From contig OX422189.1 of the NCBI GenBank assembly GCA_949130485.1, forward strand, positions 8,245,220 to 8,309,219: a stretch of 64,000 bases of DNA. The letters are read 5' to 3'. Positions 22,256-36,800 of the stretch are shown one piece after another (positions within the stretch are counted from its first letter, which is position 1; each line of letters starts with the position of its first letter). The notes under the pieces were generated by a model that saw only the letters and a program-made list of their open reading frames with translations, did no database searches and was not told where the DNA came from. This DNA comes from Agelas oroides. Taxonomy: Eukaryota > Porifera > Demospongiae > Agelasida > Agelasidae. The translations under genes were made by a program, and so were the position numbers.

Positions 22256-24270
22256 TGTGGAGGCAGGACAAGCCTATCTAGACAAAACATCTTGTTTAAA
22301 ATGTTAAGTCAGTGGAAGCTTGCAAAGAGATCCATCATGATAAAATGGAAGTTAGCCTAGCCTGCCCCCCATGTGAAAATCAACAACATCAACAACAATA
22401 ACAAAAAGCAAGGAGATGCAGTCTTAGTGTGTTAAGTTGGCTCAAGAATGCAATTAATGACCAACACGTGATGTGATATCCTGAACTTTGTCTTACCTCA
22501 CTCTGGACCACTGCCTGTGGTATGTTGATCAGATTCCTGCCTTTGAACATTATTTTAGAGAACAGCACCTCACAAATCATCCCGGACTACTCTCAGCCTC
22601 TACCCAATATTACAGGCAAAGTCACATGCAATGGTTTACATGGATATCTGGAGGAGTGCCACGCTTTCAAAATATCACGTCATTCACACAAGACTGGTAG
22701 CTGAGTTTACCACAACGGTGTTGTCAAGAAAGTAAAAGACAGTAAAGACAGCCATCTCATTGTGCCACGCCTCAAAGATGTCCACCCAATGTCCATACAG
22801 TTACATCACTGCACATTATGACTTTTGCTAGGCCTCCACCTTGTCTTAGTACAGCACACAAGAAAAATTGGGAATGCTAGTGCCCGTCTTTGTGGAATCC
22901 ATCTCATTTGACGTCACTGACTATGTGCAGCAAGAGTCAACTAGCTAACTCACTGGTGGCATTTATGTTTCAAACACGGAATAAAGACTTTGTCTTTGTC
23001 GGTAGCAGTTGAAATAACAACTATGAACACAAAGTGACGTCAATCGAATACACGCATCTACATTCATACAGATTGGAAGAACTTCTTCTAAGCTGTCTCA
23101 AGAATGGACTATATGCATGACAAACAAGCCAGGATACTCTCAGGTGTTCAATACTTGTAGGATGCCTCTAGTAAGTGAATACAGGTGATCTCGTCATGTG
23201 CGAGGACGTCAAATAGCATCACGTAGACAGAAAGTAGACACATGCTAGTCTCGTGCCCAGACTACTTTTCGCCGAGCGGGAAAATAGTCTGGTAAACTGC
23301 CTATAACGTTTTGGCTCCAATTGACACCACGTCAACTGGATTGTGAATTCAAAAGCGCTCTAGTACAACCGAACTCCAAGACAGCTTACATGTACTTGTG
23401 CTCCTTTCAAAGATACAATAGCCTAGCCTATACACGGCAGCTAGGGTTGTTGATCAATGTCCATTTGTTGGCATGCATGTGAAATACAATCTTCGATGAC
23501 GTCAAGTGTTAAATTAGAAAAGAACAATGTGCCAGCATGCGGGCGCACTTGAACAAAAATGAAATAGGCAGTTGACCACACCCATTTTCCCAGCAGGTGC
23601 GAAAAATGCGATCTGGTGCCCAACCAACAAAAAAATTGAGTCGATTAGTCTGAGCAACGACACTGTCTACGAACCCCCTGGATTCCAGACCTTGGACAGA
23701 CATAATTTACACAAAGAAGGGCTGCGGTATTCTTTGTCCGGTACCCGGTACCGTCCCTTGTGCGTCTACCTTCTGTCTATCCGCACATGAAAAAAGACCC
23801 CCCCAGGCATTCCCTCTTTGGATTTGTATATTGGAACTGATCAACACTTTAGACAATGAAGGCCTGAGAACAAGCCTAACCAAGTGGGGGCGAAAGGTTA
23901 ACCACCTCCTCTGGTCAGGCACCACAAACCAATTAGCTGTAAAGAGGAGCCACTTTAGTGGCATAGGCTCGCCATTATACTTTCAAGTAGATAAATTAAC
24001 CGCTGGGCCATGGGAGCAGCTGCCTACCCATGCGTACGTACCCACACAACCGCACAAGGGGCTCCGATCAGGACTGGTCCTAAATTGTACATACTTTAGT
24101 TTTCTCGTTGAGTACAGACCAGCAAGAAGCTGCCGCAGGCGATACTCTGTGCGTGTGCTGAAAAAGCTGCTGAGTCATGTGGGCGATGCCTGGAGCTAAA
24201 AGTGTCCAGTCCTGAGACAGTGCCCCTGGCGGTACACGTAAAGCGTGCATACACTCAAAAACGCATTGAC
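22256..24270. other. Region between scramblase A and K1, no further gene recognised
   Basis: This would be intron 1 of scramblase A if the candidate initiator at 24275-24284 is real. Short open frames on both strands (22389-22704, 23441-23964, 23831-24457) show no known domain. One CTCGTGCCCAGAC family arm with inverted partner GTCTGG is near 23250-23292. Confidence 0.35.
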
Positions 24271-24284
24271 GTACCTTTAGCCAT

Positions 24285-24572
24285 CTTTGTTTGAAGATTT
24301 GACAATTCGTGCAGCAGGTTTCCCGCACAAAGTCCTCCGTCCCCGCGGTAGCAACACCTACGACTACGTCTGTACAAGGTGGGGGTTCTTCATCTGCGCA
24401 TGCGCATGATCGATAGATTGAATCGACGATTGGGGGCGGGCCCATAAGCATAGTCATAGACGATAAGCGATCTGGAGGCGGGAACGGCCTGTGAACGAGG
24501 CTACTACGATCAACAAGTCAGCCACTCTAGTGACTCTATGAGGACCACTCACAACGTAACTGAAAATACGTT
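24285..24572. promoter_or_regulatory. Candidate divergent promoter region between scramblase A and K1
   Basis: If the scramblase A initiator is at 24275-24284 (minus), only 288 bp separate it from the K1 start codon at 24573 (plus). The interval is G/C-richer than its surroundings, with no TATA box visible. This is inferred from arrangement only. Confidence 0.3.
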
Positions 24573-24590
24573 ATGGCAAACCAGCCTGAA
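24573..24590 (+). CDS. K1 exon 1 (initiator, MANQPE)
   Basis: ATGGCAAACCAGCCTGAA is followed by the strong donor GTAAGTCTTG, phase 0. The paralogue K2 has the matching exon ATGGACAACCAGGCTAAA with the same donor sequence, which supports both as true first exons. Confidence 0.7.
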
Positions 24591-27500
24591 GTAAGTCTTG
24601 TGGCTAAATCATTTGGCTAACTCGCACGAAGCAAAAGTGGGTGGGAATTTATACAGTATTGCGTCCGCTATGAGCCTGTTATGGCTATCACTAAAATCAT
24701 AGCTATGCTAAAATTAATAGTTTGACTATAAGTATGTGACAGATAGATCTACGTTTGATATGTCTATGTGGGTGGGTGGATAAATATACCACGTCATTGC
24801 GTGTGGGTAGATTTCAGATCAGTGTTATGCTGGCAACAAATTAAATTGGTATGGCCTAAACTAAAATGCTTGCTTTATTTATGCTGGACAGCAAACTCAA
24901 ATTTTATGCTGCTCGGGCCAGATGGCTTTTCAAAGAGGATCGGTAGGTCAGCTTAAAATGACAATAGTCTGAGCACTAGGAGCAATCCTCACCGACCTTT
25001 GACCTCCAATGACGTGTATCCTCAGTAGTGCATGGCTATAAATAGCAACAGTTGTTCACATTTCTTCACTTTCGCCCTGATGACGACTGGAGCATTCAGT
25101 CAAAACATCGGCAAGTTATTTTCCAAGCTCAAGTTGGTAACAGATAACCTTCTCTTCATTTAAAATTAGATAGGTATGGCCTTATGGGAATTGATTTACT
25201 AGTATATGTGAATCACCCTTAATCCAGTGAAGTTGCTCACCAAATACCGGCCAGCTTCTGTTATAATGGAAAAATTGATCAAAACAACATGACCATGAAT
25301 GGAAATTATTACGGTTCAATATCGCTGCATGCATGGCCTATGCATGTACTGCCCAATTAATCGGCTTCTGCGAGTTGAAACTTCTTAAATAAATACTAGC
25401 TTCTGCCGGTGGAGATTATTGGCTTCTGATATAAGCCCCACGATGATGAATCATCTCACTAGTATAAGAGTAGTAGTACCTGGGGGTCAACATTGTCAAT
25501 AACTGGCAACCATCTTGCCATGGTGCTTTGTCTGAGTGAGAGGATTGACCAGCAAGTATTAGAAATCAGCATTGTTATAGACCTTGCATGACTAAATGTT
25601 ACTTACTGTAGTGTTGAACTGCTGCCACCAAGGCAATTCAATGTCCGTGAGCAACCAGAACTGTCAGCAGTTATGCTTGTGCACTCTGACTTACTATATT
25701 ATGACTTAAGGAACCTGCAATCTCCCTGGAAAAGGTCTAGATGTTATGCAAAGTCATCCACTACGCAGGATGTGTTTCAGCCAATACCAAGCCTCATCAG
25801 TAGACAGAACAGGCTGCTTACTGACAGCAGAGGACAGTGAGCTTTCTCTAAAGTGCTTTACTGGTTGAAAGCTTACTTAGGTTAACCCTATCACTTAATA
25901 AAGATCTATAGCTTTATGTAAAAAGCTCTGTTTTAGAAAAGTGTTTCCAGCTCCAGCACAATGTAAGGTTATGGCTAACTTAGCAACATGGAACTCATAA
26001 CAGCAATTAGTTAACACAACTGGCACATTAACTAGAGTCGTAGACTGTGCCTTACATAGGTATTTCCATTCCACAGAAAACCCTCTTTCATCCTCTTGTC
26101 TCGTTAGAGTGGGAGAGATGCGCATCACTTCCAACAGTTCAGCGCATGCGAGATGCCCAAGCTGTAGTGCTGAATAACAAAGTTTATGTTAGTGCAGCTG
26201 GCATACTGGACCCAACTGGAATGTGTGGTTTCGATAGCAATATCATTTGTATATATGATGTCAGTGGCAATTCGTGGAAAGAGATTCGAAGCACTACCTC
26301 TCAACATGCCATTGCTGTCTACAAAAAGCAACTAGTGTTGGTTGGAGGAAAAGATCACTCTACTCGTGCCTGCACCAATGAGTTACGGGTCCTTCAGAAT
26401 GATGAGGAAAAATGGACCCAACCTCTTCCCCCTATGCCAACAAAGAGAAGCAATGCATCAGCCATAGCTATTGGAAGCCATCTGGCAGTGGCAGGAGGAC
26501 ATGAACCTCTTAGACATTATCCCATTCCCCTTGACACGGTGGAAACCTATGATGGTCATGAATGGACAGTTGCCGACTCTTTGCCAAAACCCAGCTATCA
26601 CATGAAATCAGTTCTCCAGGGAGACACCTGGTACCTGATGGGTGGAGAGGAACAAGGCAGAGAAGTTTATTATGCCTCATTAAATGACCTGATAGTCACC
26701 ACCACCTCTAACCCAACAACACCAGTGTGGAAGAAACTACCAGAGGTCCCTTTTAAGAACTCCACTCCTGCTGTGTTCATGAATGAACTTATCGCTATTG
26801 GAGGCAAGGTAGCAGTAGACCTTCCACCTCAGTTTTCTGCACTACAGTCACTACGGCCTCCTCGATTTACTTCCAAAATCCATGCCTACTCCACCTCAAC
26901 ACAGTCCTGGGTGTATGTTGGAGACATGCTCAACGCCTACTGCTCCACTTGTGCCACTACTCTTCCCTCAGGAGAATTATTCCTGGTGGGAACAGTCAAT
27001 TATCCTTATAGAATGGGACATATACGATGTGATCAAATGCTAAAAGGAAGTGCCAAAGGTGAGCCATGATTCTTGTTATGAATACTGCATTCACTTTCTT
27101 GAGCACAAATTACAGCCAAATCTTACCTATGAGAGTGTTATTAGTTACCATGGTTGGTTACAGCATAGACAGTGAAGTGTTAGACTGTACTCTACTGTCT
27201 ATGGTTACAGTGTTTAGATAAAGCCCACATTTTAATACTGCTTACATTGCTGCTGGTCAACTTGGTGCTGGCTTAACAAAGCCCTGGCCTAAAATTTGTT
27301 TTAGGAGCAACTTGGCTATGCAGTAGCCTCTTTTGTGCAAGGGGCAAGCTATGATTCTTGCTATGAGTATGATAGCACAAAACTATTTTACAGCCTTGTC
27401 TGCGGTTTTGTTACATGTGAGTGTTTAGGAAGAAAGCCTGATGTCTACCTGCTGATCTGCTTGGTACTACCAAAAACAGCTCAACAGTTGCACTCTGGCC

Positions 27501-30500
27501 AGACTAGTTACACTTTGGCCTTTGTACCTACTAGTTTTTTCATGCGGCACTGTATGATCTCTTTTCTTAATACAGAGATCCAATTTCCTGATGGTGATTT
27601 TAGCATGAGTGCTATTGCACGTATGAAAGCAATGGCTGACATTGACATTTGTCATGAGTTAGCACCTAAACATCGTCAAATGATAAAGAAGTTGTCCCTA
27701 CCACAATCACTCTCCCACAAGCAAAGTCCTACTGGCACCATCATGGTTGTCTTTGAAGAGTGGCTTGATGGGAAAAGTCCACTACCTCCTACATGGGCTG
27801 AGATGATGGCAGTCCTGAGAGAAATTGGAGTGAATGATCTGGCTGAGTGCATTGAAAAGTATTTTGCTGGTGAGCAATTTCATTCTCTTGACCACATCAC
27901 ACGCTCAGAGTGTGCATGCAGCCTTAATCCTATATGCTACTCTCCCAGAGCCTGGGAGTGATGCTAAGTGTGTATGAACTTGCCTTTAAAGTGCTCCAAA
28001 GCAAGAGAGTAAAATTTGACATTTAACTATATGGCTACATGTGTTACATAATATCATTAAGGTTACGATCAACTAGTTGGAAACCTGTGAAATGCATACA
28101 AGTGCCAGTTGTTTACATAAGCAATTATAGTTGACGTAGTACACAATAACTATTTATTGCGGAAGCTGCACGAACGTGCGTCCCCAAACTCACTGGCAAT
28201 GCTCGAGGCCTTGCCATATTTCGAAGGCAGATCGCTTATCCTTGTGCCAAATATAAGGCAAGGAAAGTGTTACTTCTGTGTTCTGGTGTGTTGTACGGGT
28301 AAAGTAGTGTATTTAGAGGGCGGCATGTAAAGAAATCGGACTTGAATTGAAGATTCTACGCTCTGAAGCACATTTCTTACACCCAAAGCAGTTGAATTCC
28401 TACAAATAGTATACATAAAGCACCAGATATCTTTGCGTGCTGACCTAGCAAATACCGTGGATAATGCAAGAAAAAATTTCAGGATCAAGCTTTTTATAGT
28501 CGCCGAGTAATTTGATGCAAAAGTGTTCAAGCGGTGTGGCTAATTGCTGGTTCGAATGTGTTGGGGCGTTTTTAAACAGAAGCTTTTTTGTCTCTGAATA
28601 ATATATTTCTTTCATGTGCTTTTGGACTGCAACTTGTTTGAGATAAATATCAGTTACGGTTTTGGAGATATTAAAGCAATAAATTTACTGTGCCAACAGC
28701 CTCCTGCGCAGTTGATCGTAACCTTAAGGCACGCACTTATGACATTCAGAGAATTTGTTTATCATGAGGTAATCAACAGGCTTGAATCTCTAGCTTTGGC
28801 AGGAGTGGTTTCTCTCTTTTTTGCTTCATGTTCCCAGACCACTGACCACTGCAGTTGCTCTGGGCATGAAACTAGCATGCACACACAATTAGCCGAATCT
28901 GTGCTCTTAAATCTCTCACAGGCATGATTTTTAACAAAAATTTAGTAATGTCTCTCGCTCTGAATTGAACACTAGATTAGGTATGACATTCCCATATAAT
29001 TTAACTCACAGGAACCAAAGACAGCTAGTATACATTGCTTCCTCAGTTATCTGAACCCCTTTGGGCAGAGAGGTGTTCGGATAAGTGAAAAGTTCTAAGA
29101 GAAACAATACTATTTGTATACAAAGCAGATTACTTTCCATTTAATGCACAGTGAAATATCTATGAAATAATTGTTTGGGGGTTTCGGATAATCGATGTTC
29201 AGATAATCGAGGATGCACTATAGCTATATTGCTTTGGTTTATAGGGGTTGATGCCTGTGCCATGCTAGCCTCATACCCAGGCCGTTCATTGAATGGCCTG
29301 GGTACGAGGCTAGCACCATGCAGGATGGCAAAAAATGATGGAAAAGTCACAAAAAAGTTTGCCAAACGCAAACAAGCACATGTAGGGATGAAATCCTCAA
29401 AAACCAACCAAACAAGACGGGAACGACACCACAATACTTTTACACCATCCCTACATCTTGTGCCATTTTGCCAAAACTGTGTGTTTGTATTTGTTTTTTA
29501 GTTGTGTGTAGAAGAGGGTTGTCTTGTAGATGGAAGGGTGTGGCGTGGGTGTGTTGTGCATAGTGAGTATGTTGTGTTGTTGGTGGTTGCTACTGAGTGT
29601 AGCAAGTATGGTCCAAGTTGTGTGTAGAAGGTGTGGAGTGAGTGAGGAGTGGTGAGTGTGTGTGGATGTTGGAATGTGCATTATGTTGTTAAGTTTTATG
29701 CCTGTTTAGCATGATAGATATGGGTTGTCTTGTATACAGGTGGCTGTGAAGTGAGTAGTGGTAATTTTGTAATGCTTTGTGAAGGATGGGTTATTTTGTG
29801 AGATAGTTGAATGGAGTGAAGTACTATGTTTGTTTGTGGTTGGTGTGGGCTAATAATTACAAATGTAGAGGGTTTTGTGTTGTGTACAGGTGGCAAAATG
29901 GCACAAGATGTAGGGATGGTGTAAAAGTATTGTGGTGTCGTTCCCGTCTTGTTTGGTTGGTTTTTGAGGATTTCATCCCTACATGTGCTTGTTTGCGTTT
30001 GGCAAACTTTTTTGTGACTTGTTTCTGTTGTTGTTTTTTTTGTTGCTGTGTAACCACACCCCAAGTGAAATGACTTGTTATGTAGTTTATTGTTTGATGG
30101 ATTTCTGGAGGATGTTAGCTGTTTGCACTTATCCACTTGACAATGGAATCATGGGTGTAACTGTTGTCTAATTGGGTATGTGCATGTGTGTGTGAGTGGT
30201 TGTTCTAAGGCACTGTGGTCTCGGGGTCCTCCCAATAACGGGTATGGGAGGACGTCCTCTTGGTCTCGGGGTCCTCCCAATAACGGGTATGGGAAGATGC
30301 CCTTTTCTTTTCAGGGTTCTTCCAATAACTAGTAAGAGAGTACGCCCGGGAAGATGCCCTTTGTTTTTCCGGGTTCTTCCAGTACTTGTTACGGGACGCT
30401 TGCCTTTTGCTTTCTTTGTTTCGCAGATAGTTCTGCTTATCCCGCGCCCGTTTCTTGTGGACGTTACGCATACTGCGTTCCTTGTCAAATCCAGCACAAG

Positions 30501-30864
30501 TACGTCAACTGCTGTATGAAAGTAGCAACATATGCAATCGTTTGGGAATCAATCGATCGTCAAGTTCTCTACGGAAGTAGAATAACCGCAGCTGCATGCC
30601 AACTTCACGTGCTGTAGCTGTTGAACTTCTGTTGACGTAATCGCTATGAATATTCTATTCTAACAAAATGGCGTATAGCAGCAAGCATAAGCGTGGGGTT
30701 ACCTGAGAATCGCCGATTAATTCGACTTCTTTCTTTGAGAACGATGAGTGGTGGGTACAATACCCAGTAATTTATGCTGATCTTTCGCGTTTGAATCGTT
30801 GTAATAGCTTCAGCCGTTGTCGTGCTATCGTGGTGAGCAAAAGAAGAAGAAGAAGAAGAAGAAG

Positions 30865-30895
<31 letters not shown>

Positions 30896-33800
30896 CAGAA
30901 GATAGACGATTTGCCTTTTTTAGCGACTTGATGTCAGGTATACTTAGCGATGCTTTCCAGCAAATTTAACGATCCTGTTGCCCATGGAAGCACTCGATAA
31001 TGTCTGATATGGCTCATGGAGGCCGTTGACTTACCTAACGCGGACATTTCGAGCGTGTCATTTGTGCACTTTGAATGTGGCCGCCATTTTTTTTCGGGGT
31101 CATCGCTACATATGGCGTACTACCGTATGCCATGATATGATAAATGACGGATAGAAGCTTGCTAGCTGTGTCTGGAGTGCAATTAAAATTGCTTATGTGC
31201 TGTGCACTGTGCAACTGAAGTAATTAGAGTCAAATGAGCAATTAACTTTGTAAAGTGCAGCGGAATGTGCATGTGTTTGGTGGACATACATTACATTCCC
31301 TAGGCTAGTTCTGGAAGTATAAAATTTGCCATAGCACATGGTAGCATACTTTGAGCTTCAGTCTCAATGGTTGCATGCATTTTACTACAGCTCTGGAAGA
31401 CCAGCAACATTACAAAGCCTATCAACAGGCGTTAAAGGAAGGAGTTGCCATACCACTGAAATATGTGAAAGTTCTTTTTTTTGGCCCTCCACAAACTGGG
31501 AAGACATCCTTGAGACGTCGTTTAGTTGGAGAGGTTATGAACCTCGCAAAAGAACCTTTTCAAACAAGCACTGGCACAGCAGAAGGTTATGATGTTATTA
31601 TCAAGCTAGTTGAAGCCAAGAATACCACCTCTACAACTGTTATTACAAAGTCAAAGTGGTCAAATGTAAAAGCCTTGTTTGGCAAAGAAAAAAGCATTCA
31701 TGAAACAGAGTTAGATGAAGAATTGCGGCTCCTCTACCAGTTTATTTATGGAGTTGTTCTTAAGTCTGAAAAGAGTTCTCCTGTTCCTGATATGGTCATC
31801 ACAGAAACAGCCCAGGGTGAAGCTACCAGAGAGCCAAGTCCAGCTGTCCAAGCAAATGTTGTTGAGAGTAATGTCAACACAGAAAATAGTAATCCCACTG
31901 TCTCATCTTCTCAAAACGTTTCATCAGATGTAAAGGCAGGGTATGGACTGAGTGCAAAAGAAATAGAAGAAATTGAGAAAGCTTTTGAAGCTTTTGATAA
32001 AGTTTTGCATACACCTAGACTGGAACAGCTTAATGTTTTGCTGGATGGAACTATCCTTGTGAACATGGTTGACACAGGTGGTCAACCAGCATTCCTTGAG
32101 ATGCTTCCAGCCTTGACAATCAGCCCAGCACTCTACCTTATCTTCTTCAGGCTCAACCAAGAGCTAAAGAAGAGATATCAGGTACAGTATGTCAGTGAAG
32201 ACCAAGATGTTCAATTAGGTGAATCTTCGTACACCGTTGAAGAAGTAATGTTTCAAGCCTTATCAAGCATAGCATCCTTCAGCTGTGCTGCACCCAAGAA
32301 AACTAACATGCCTAATCCATCTCATGCTGCTATGCTCATAGGCACACACAAGGATCTGCTTGGAAGTGATCCAGAAACTGTGACAACTAAAATTAAAGCT
32401 AAAGATGATGCACTTCAAAAAAGTCTGGTCGAGATTTTGGAGACTGATCAATCAAACAAGAATTTATTGCATTACGCTTCTGATGATCATCTCATGTTTG
32501 CAATTGACAACATGACAGGAGATGAAGGAGAACTGGAAAACGTTCGCAAGCGACTTGAGGATATAATCAAGCAAGAGTTTGATGACTGGCCCATCCCGGC
32601 TTCTTGGCTCATGTTCAGTATCTTCCTTCGTAAGATGGGCAAACGTACCATGAGTCTGTTGCAATGTTATGAGATTGGAGATAGACTGAATGTGAAAAAC
32701 ACAGATGAAGCGCTATGGTTCCTACACCACTGTGTTGGAATCTTGATGCACTTTCCTGACATCAAAGAGATTAAAGACATTGTGATCTGTGATCCTCAAG
32801 TCGTTTTTGATAGTGTTACGAATCTGATTTTGAATAGCTTCACATTTGAAAAAGTAAGCAAGCAAGCTTGTGACAAGTTCCAAGAAACTGGCCAGTTCAG
32901 CTTTAAAGACATTCAGAGGATTGCAAAAAGCTTAAAAACTGATACCCTTCCCCTGCCAAAACTTGTCAAACTCCTTGAATACCTCAACATCATTGCACCT
33001 ATAAAACCTGGAGACTCTCTGCCAAGTAGTAGCCTTCCACTCAGCCCTGGACTTCGCCCACAATCATGCCAAGAGGAGAATGTGGTATATTTTATGCCTG
33101 CTGTACTCAGACATGCCAATGGAGAAGAGCTACACATGAAGCAAAGTTGCACAGATCCAGCTCCTCTCGTGATTCGCTTTAAGTGTGGCTTTGTACCTAC
33201 TGGTGTGTTCTGTGCCACAGTAGCCAGCCTTGTTGCCCAGAAACACAGTCGTGGGTGGATTCTTCAAAAACCATGCAAATATCGCTCTCAAGAATATCAT
33301 ATTTTGTGCAAGAACAAAGCCACATTTCGGATCAATGCTGCCTATGATGTTACCTTGATTTCAAAGGCTAAGCGATATGAAATCCATGTTGGTTGCATTT
33401 TAACTACAGTAACAGATGGTACCAAATTGGTAGAGGTCTGCGGCCATGTTCTGGAAACTGTCTGTGACACTCTTGACCAAGTGATCTCCAAGATGAAGTA
33501 CAAACAGTATCTGATTTCTTCCTCTTCTGAGCAAAATGTCTATGAGCTTGGTTTTAAATGCCCAGAGCATCCAGATAGTGATCATTTGGTCATTAACAGA
33601 CCAAAGAAAGGGGGGTCAAAAGTTCTGTCACTTTCTGCAAAGTGCGCCTGGTTAAATTACCATGAAGGCACGTCAATAATGGTTTGTCTTGAAGAAGAGA
33701 GAGAAATTGTTTTTGCGGAGACAAGCTTGCCTCCATCTTTTGCTCAACAGAGTCTTATGTGGTTTAGAAAAGTAAGTGAGTCATGATTTAATTGGCCAGT

Positions 33801-36800
33801 TTCTCTGCATGACCATGTGTTTATGATGCTTGAACAGTGTAACCTCAATACTGCTCACTGAGACACCAGTACCCTCACATGTGAACTGTGAAACATTTGT
33901 CTTACTCTCTGTAGGTTACAAGAATCTCCTCTCCATTACCAGACCCTATATTTGGTAAGGACACCTTGTATGGCATATGTATTACCTTAGAGTACCAATT
34001 AAGCACCCATGTTTTGGGCACATTACAATGTAATGAAAAAAGGATATGGGCGCTATAGGTGTGTAGTATCTGCCCATCTACAATATGTGCATGTTGCTCA
34101 AGCTATGAATGTTTTTATGCCTAGAGTCTCTCTCCCTGTCAATCCTTGACCCATATGTTTATAGTTCTCAAGAACAAGAAATAGAGATACAGTCATACTC
34201 AAGTGACCATTGCTGTCACCTCACCTACTAATTGATAGAATATGGAAGTAATGTATCCTAAGTTTTTGCTGATTTGTAGATATGTATTTTGAGATGTCTT
34301 ATAGCTACATGCTGGTCTTTACTCCATGTCCATAAAATCCAGCTGTTAGTACCAGCCAAATTTAGTCATTTTATTCAAAAGGTGAGTCAAAGTACAGCAT
34401 GCAGCTTAATTATTATCTCTTTTAAATACACAATGTCAGGTACTGTACCCTTATGTTGGCACAAAAACAACCTGACTATCCCCAAATTATGCTTTATGCT
34501 TTTGCAGACCAATTATTCCAGTACTTTATGCCAACATAATAGACTCATCCCTAGCAGAATCACGATTACATGTACTTTAGGTGGGTAATGATACCTTTTG
34601 AATTTATGACTCACAGACCGCTGTCATGCATATCTTGTACCACCTTTATTAGGTTCATCACCTCAAAATCCTGAGCTAAAGGATCTGATGCATCTGCAAG
34701 TTAGTGACTGGTACAGGTTAGGTCTTGCATTAACACTCTCTTCTTATGACTTGGACATAATCGAGAAAGATTTCCGGGGAGATACAAGAAAACAGACATG
34801 CAAGATGTTTGATCTTTGGTTGAAGACACAACCAGATGCTTCATATCAGCAGCTCATCAAAGCACTTTGTGAGGTTGGAGATGAAACAGTTGCCAATTCC
34901 CTACGCAAAAAGTATGGTAAGTATGACATCTTTACATAACTACTTTCAGTATGAATTAAACAACAGTGCCATGACAAAATCACATCTCCTCAATAAAGAA
35001 CTGTTGGTTTTGATCTACATCTGCTGTGGAGGAGAGTAGTTGAACTTCTGAATCATTCATGTTACACCTGTCACAATAATTATAGCATTGTAGCAGGTAT
35101 TTACAGTCAGTAACCACCTGCAAGGGTGCAGCTGGTGGGCAAAGGTTGGTTGTTGCACTGTGTTAGAAAATTGAGTGTTACATTCTGGTGTATGTATTAT
35201 AATTTAGGCACACCCACTTGCATAGCAAAGTATGTGCATGAAATTGATTGCCAAGTCAAAGCGCTGATGGTTGCCATTGTCAACTGTGTGCAGCACAATC
35301 TTCAGATGTATCCTTTTTCTTTACTCGTGTCACACGAGTGTGTCACAATTTATTTTGTGCTCTATTGCATCAAAAACAAACTCACAGTTTTAGCTGTCAC
35401 AATCAAAACTAAAACCCATGGCCATGCCAATTCCAGTAGTGGGAATGTGGAATTTTTTCTGTGCTGTATATAGTGCACGTCCATCTCAAATTATATCTGC
35501 CTCTCTCACAGACAAGTATAGCCTTGAGAGCTCTGTCAAGGACTACAGCAAGAAATGCAGCCCAAGCCACTCTCCTGAGCGACCCAAGCACCATTTCTCT
35601 GAGTGGCACCACACTTCCTTTCAATCCAGGTACTGGCAATCTAGGTCACCTGAAATAAAGAAAAGGAGAAAGCCATCCAGTTATCTAAGCAGGTTGTAAT
35701 CTTCATGACAAAAAGTAATAAGCATGAGTGATGTACATCCATAGAGCTTAGCTTTGTCAAAAAGTTTTATCATAACACAGTTTAGAGTTATAGTAGAACC
35801 TCCCTTATCCGGCCTTCGAACTTACAGGCACCTCCTTCTACCAGGCACTATCTTTGGCCACACAAAATTAATTTCCTGTCCCTGGTCAGCTGCGGGTAAT
35901 GGTAATGGCGAGTGACTCAGTATTCAGAATGTAACCACAGTGCTGACATAGTCTGCACCCAGTGGCTTCACCCCCTTCTGGCTTCTCTAAGGATGCTTAG
36001 TGTCTACTTTTTGCTTGTACAACTTGGTTTGGGACACCATTTTTTTTTACACTTGGGTTGCCTGGTCATTTTTACTAGGACCGCAAACAGGAAATTAAAC
36101 TTGAGTGGCCTTACTCTATGATATTTTAATGACATATGTTGGGTACAGCACTATACACAATATACATATTTCTCAGTTACGGGCATTTTCTAAGTTATGG
36201 TCCCATGCTGCCCGGATAACAGAGGTTTTACTGTACTAGTACTGTTAGCTAAAAAGCCTTGCTTTATCATATGCTTCTTCAAAACAAGCTTCACCATTAA
36301 TAGAGGTTCCAGACATGAGATGTCTATCATGAACAACAATCTGCTTTACCCTTACATGCACCATACTCAGTACACATAGCAAGGATTCTCTATATGAATA
36401 CATGACATCACATATGCAGGCAAATCCCTTCTATGAGAGGTGAGGGTGATGTACCTGGTGAAGGGTAGTTTGTTGTTAACCACAGTTTCATTCAAGGTGT
36501 ATATGCAATGAATATCTACTCAAATTGGAAGTACATCCCTTCCTCTGTATTATATTACTTACCATAAACTCTGGTTATTAGGCGCACCTTGCTATTAGGC
36601 ACATATTATTTATTAGGCGCATGCTTCCTTCCTGGCACTCGGCATAGTTTATTAAGTGCATGTGCATTAAATACGGTACACGATGGCGGCGAGAGAGCGA
36701 GTGAAAAACGATGGCATCAAGAGCACGCAGCAGACTGGATGGTCATCCTAAAGTCAATCAAAGAAGAGCTACACAGGTGTTTCCCGCTTCTAGATAACAT

